Of a stretch of DNA of 22,430 nucleotides, positions 20,958 through 22,430 are shown piece by piece (positions within the stretch are counted from its first letter, which is position 1; every line of letters starts with the position of its first letter). The position numbers were made by a program, and so were the translations under genes. Source of the stretch: Skeletonema tropicum (taxonomy: Eukaryota; Bacillariophyta; Thalassiosirophyceae; Thalassiosirales; Thalassiosiraceae); contig JAWZXG010000092.1 in NCBI GenBank assembly GCA_037178625.1, forward strand, positions 1-22,430, written 5' to 3'. Below the pieces are notes generated by a model. The model was not told the origin of the DNA and did no database searches. It saw nothing but the letters and a program-made list of their open reading frames with translations.

Positions 20958-22430
20958 CATCGAACGTGTGGAAAGACAGAATATCTCTAGAGAGGCAGAC
21001 AACGAAAGATGTCATTAGTAAGACGGCTTAATCATCGTGACTAGCTTGGCCAAATTGCAAGGAAGATATCAACAGCGTGAGTGATGCACCCTATCGTGCA
21101 AGCCCTCGTGGAATTTGTGAGACTGTCGACAACTGAGATAAAGAGTTCATAATATTGAGGATGAGGGGTGAAGCGTCTCGTCATTGGAAAGATTGGAGAT
21201 GAGCGAGAAATCGATGAGGAAGCAGTAGTCGAAGAAGAAGCCGTATCCTTGGTTGCCTGTGTCGATGATTGTGATGATGATTTATTATTATTCGTTGTTG
21301 TTGTTGGTCCATTAGTAGTAGTATATTGTTGATGCCACTTTTGTTGCAATTGTACATTTGTCAACGGTTGCATATTTTGTTGTTGTTGTTGTTGCCCACC
21401 ATTAGTAGTATTGGGAGTAGTATACGGACCACCATGCCTCTCTCGAAACATTCGTTTGGTTTGTCTTCGTTCCTCATTTAATTGTCGATCTTTCTGAGCT
21501 GCCAATTGCAATTGACGGGATAGTTCATCGTTGCAGTAGTGATAATATTCATCGACCACGGTGGTGGTTGGATAGTTTTTTGGAGTTGGGAGGATGATGA
21601 TGAGCCGACGTTGGTGATTCTTCGTTGATGACTGTGATGAATGGCTGGTGAGAATTGAGCTGCTGCTGCTGCTGATGGATTGTTGTTGGAACTGCGATTG
21701 GGCGTTTGATGATGAGGATTCTCCATGGTGGTTGTTTGATTCGCATGCATTTGATGATTTGACGGATCGCCGCCAACATGTTGTGCCGTTGATTTGTTGG
21801 CATTATTCTTTTTTCCATCCCTTGAATAATCCTCGTTGCTTCTTTGGAGTATTATTCGCAGCGGCTCTCATGGAGATTGGCGAGGTTGACGTTGTTCCAC
21901 TCATATTTTTCAATTCAATTTTGTTGGTTTCCTCTGCCAATGATGCCGTGAGCGAGAGACTACAAGACTGTTGACCTATCAACGCTTAAATCAGTCGATA
22001 GGCGAGAGCCACTGTTTCACAATTACTGATGAATTATAAATCGCCACCTCTTCAGTAGTTCGAGCTCTCCTTTATCGGCTCCATCAGGGCTGTGTCGTCA
22101 CCGTTATTAAGTAGAGCGAAGGTTGTTCCTGAGTTATGTTCATCCATTCGATTTGAATGAGGTGCGAACGGGGCTGAACGCAGACGGTCGGATACTTTGT
22201 GAGAAAGGGAGACACATAATTTATGATGAATCGCCAGTCTCCTTTATCAATGTGAGAGACAACTACGGAATACGTAAATTTAGCGACATTATAGATGGGA
22301 TCTAATGAAATGCTGAGCCCTTCTCCTTTCTCACTGCCTTTCTCTCAATTCTGATGAAAAGCATCTCAAGCTATGTATTGCTTGCAGTGCGTGAGTTCAG
22401 TCGGAAGCGAGGCAGCTTCATACCATCGGC
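20958..22430. repeat. Array copy 12, truncated by the window end (1473 bp)
   Basis: +9 at the variable site (21555-21568), -1 T near 21576 and +1 T near 21810. It carries T at the diagnostic site (22352). The last ~430 bp of the unit lie outside the window. Confidence 0.97.
21041..21904 (-). pseudogene. Same gene, array copy 12, frameshifted, with a 9-bp insertion allele
   Basis: A +1 in a T run at about 21810 shifts the frame about 30 codons after the ATG (21902-21904). The A run at about 21576 is one base short. Between them lies a 9-bp insertion of three GGT-type triplets at the variable site. If both homopolymer errors are ignored, the segment would read NYPTTTVVDEYY, which contains the standard VVD plus three extra Thr codons. 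Downstream of the site the frame is open to 21041. Confidence 0.5.

Larger units (their letters stand above)
1..22430. repeat. Head-to-tail tandem array of a ~1901-bp unit, 11.8 copies
   Basis: The same sequence recurs in the same orientation with a period of 1900-1918 bp from the first to the last base. All copies are directly repeated, with no inverted copies, so this is not the alternating-strand artefact of an unsplit hairpin-adapter read. Each unit holds one minus-strand open frame (about 45% of the unit) and one spacer. Both gene and spacer are nearly identical between copies, which implies recent amplification or ongoing homogenisation of the whole unit, not selection on the protein alone. 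No boundary with unique sequence is present. It could be a chromosomal tandem gene array, a complex satellite, or a concatemerised small circular DNA; the sequence alone does not decide between these. Confidence 0.98.

Noticed and set aside
1..22430. CRISPR array, transposon or rDNA as explanation of the repeats
   Set aside because: The units are far too long and contiguous for CRISPR repeats with spacers. No transposase, reverse transcriptase, terminal inverted repeats or target-site duplications were seen, and no stretch resembles rRNA, 5S or spliceosomal RNA.

Overview
The whole window is one head-to-tail tandem array of a unit of about 1901 bp. There are eleven complete copies plus a twelfth cut off after 1473 bp by the window end. 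Setting the unit to start at the window's first base, copies begin at 1, 1902, 3802, 5703, 7617, 9522, 11434, 13352, 15254, 17156, 19057 and 20958, so unit lengths are 1901, 1900, 1901, 1914, 1905, 1912, 1918, 1902, 1902, 1901 and 1901. No unique flanking sequence is visible on either side, so the array continues past both ends, or the molecule is circular or a concatemer. Copies 1, 3, 10 and 11 have the same length, and by eye they differ at only one base (G or T, at 1386 in copy 1).

Each unit carries one long open frame on the minus strand. Read from its first ATG it encodes a 284-residue, low-complexity protein rich in Q, N, S, T and H. It has a basic N-terminal patch, Ala and Gln homopolymers, one charged helix-like segment and a more hydrophobic C-terminus. 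I do not recognise its family. The frame is uninterrupted in copies 1, 3, 4, 10 and 11 and broken by 1-2 nt indels in copies 2, 5, 6, 7, 8, 9 and 12. The remaining ~1.05 kb of each unit is spacer. It holds a TATA-like element placed for a minus-strand promoter, a pyrimidine-rich tract, and a weak candidate for a small spliced plus-strand ORF. I found no rRNA, tRNA, snRNA, integrase, transposase, reverse transcriptase, replication protein or CRISPR.

The repetitive protein style, the absence of bacterial operon or ribosome-binding-site structure, the TATA-like element and the near-identical tandem repeats all point to a eukaryotic nuclear genome. A unicellular alga such as a diatom is my best guess from the protein's look, but nothing here proves it.

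Variation falls into three classes. First, one base substitution distributed in contiguous blocks of copies, the footprint expected of unequal exchange or segmental amplification. Second, length changes in multiples of 3 at one short site and in homopolymer codons of the minus-strand frame, which support coding. Third, a dense cluster of small insertions confined to about 10590-13127, which looks more like poor consensus polishing in the middle of a repeat than biology. Many of the apparently broken gene copies may therefore be intact in the real genome.
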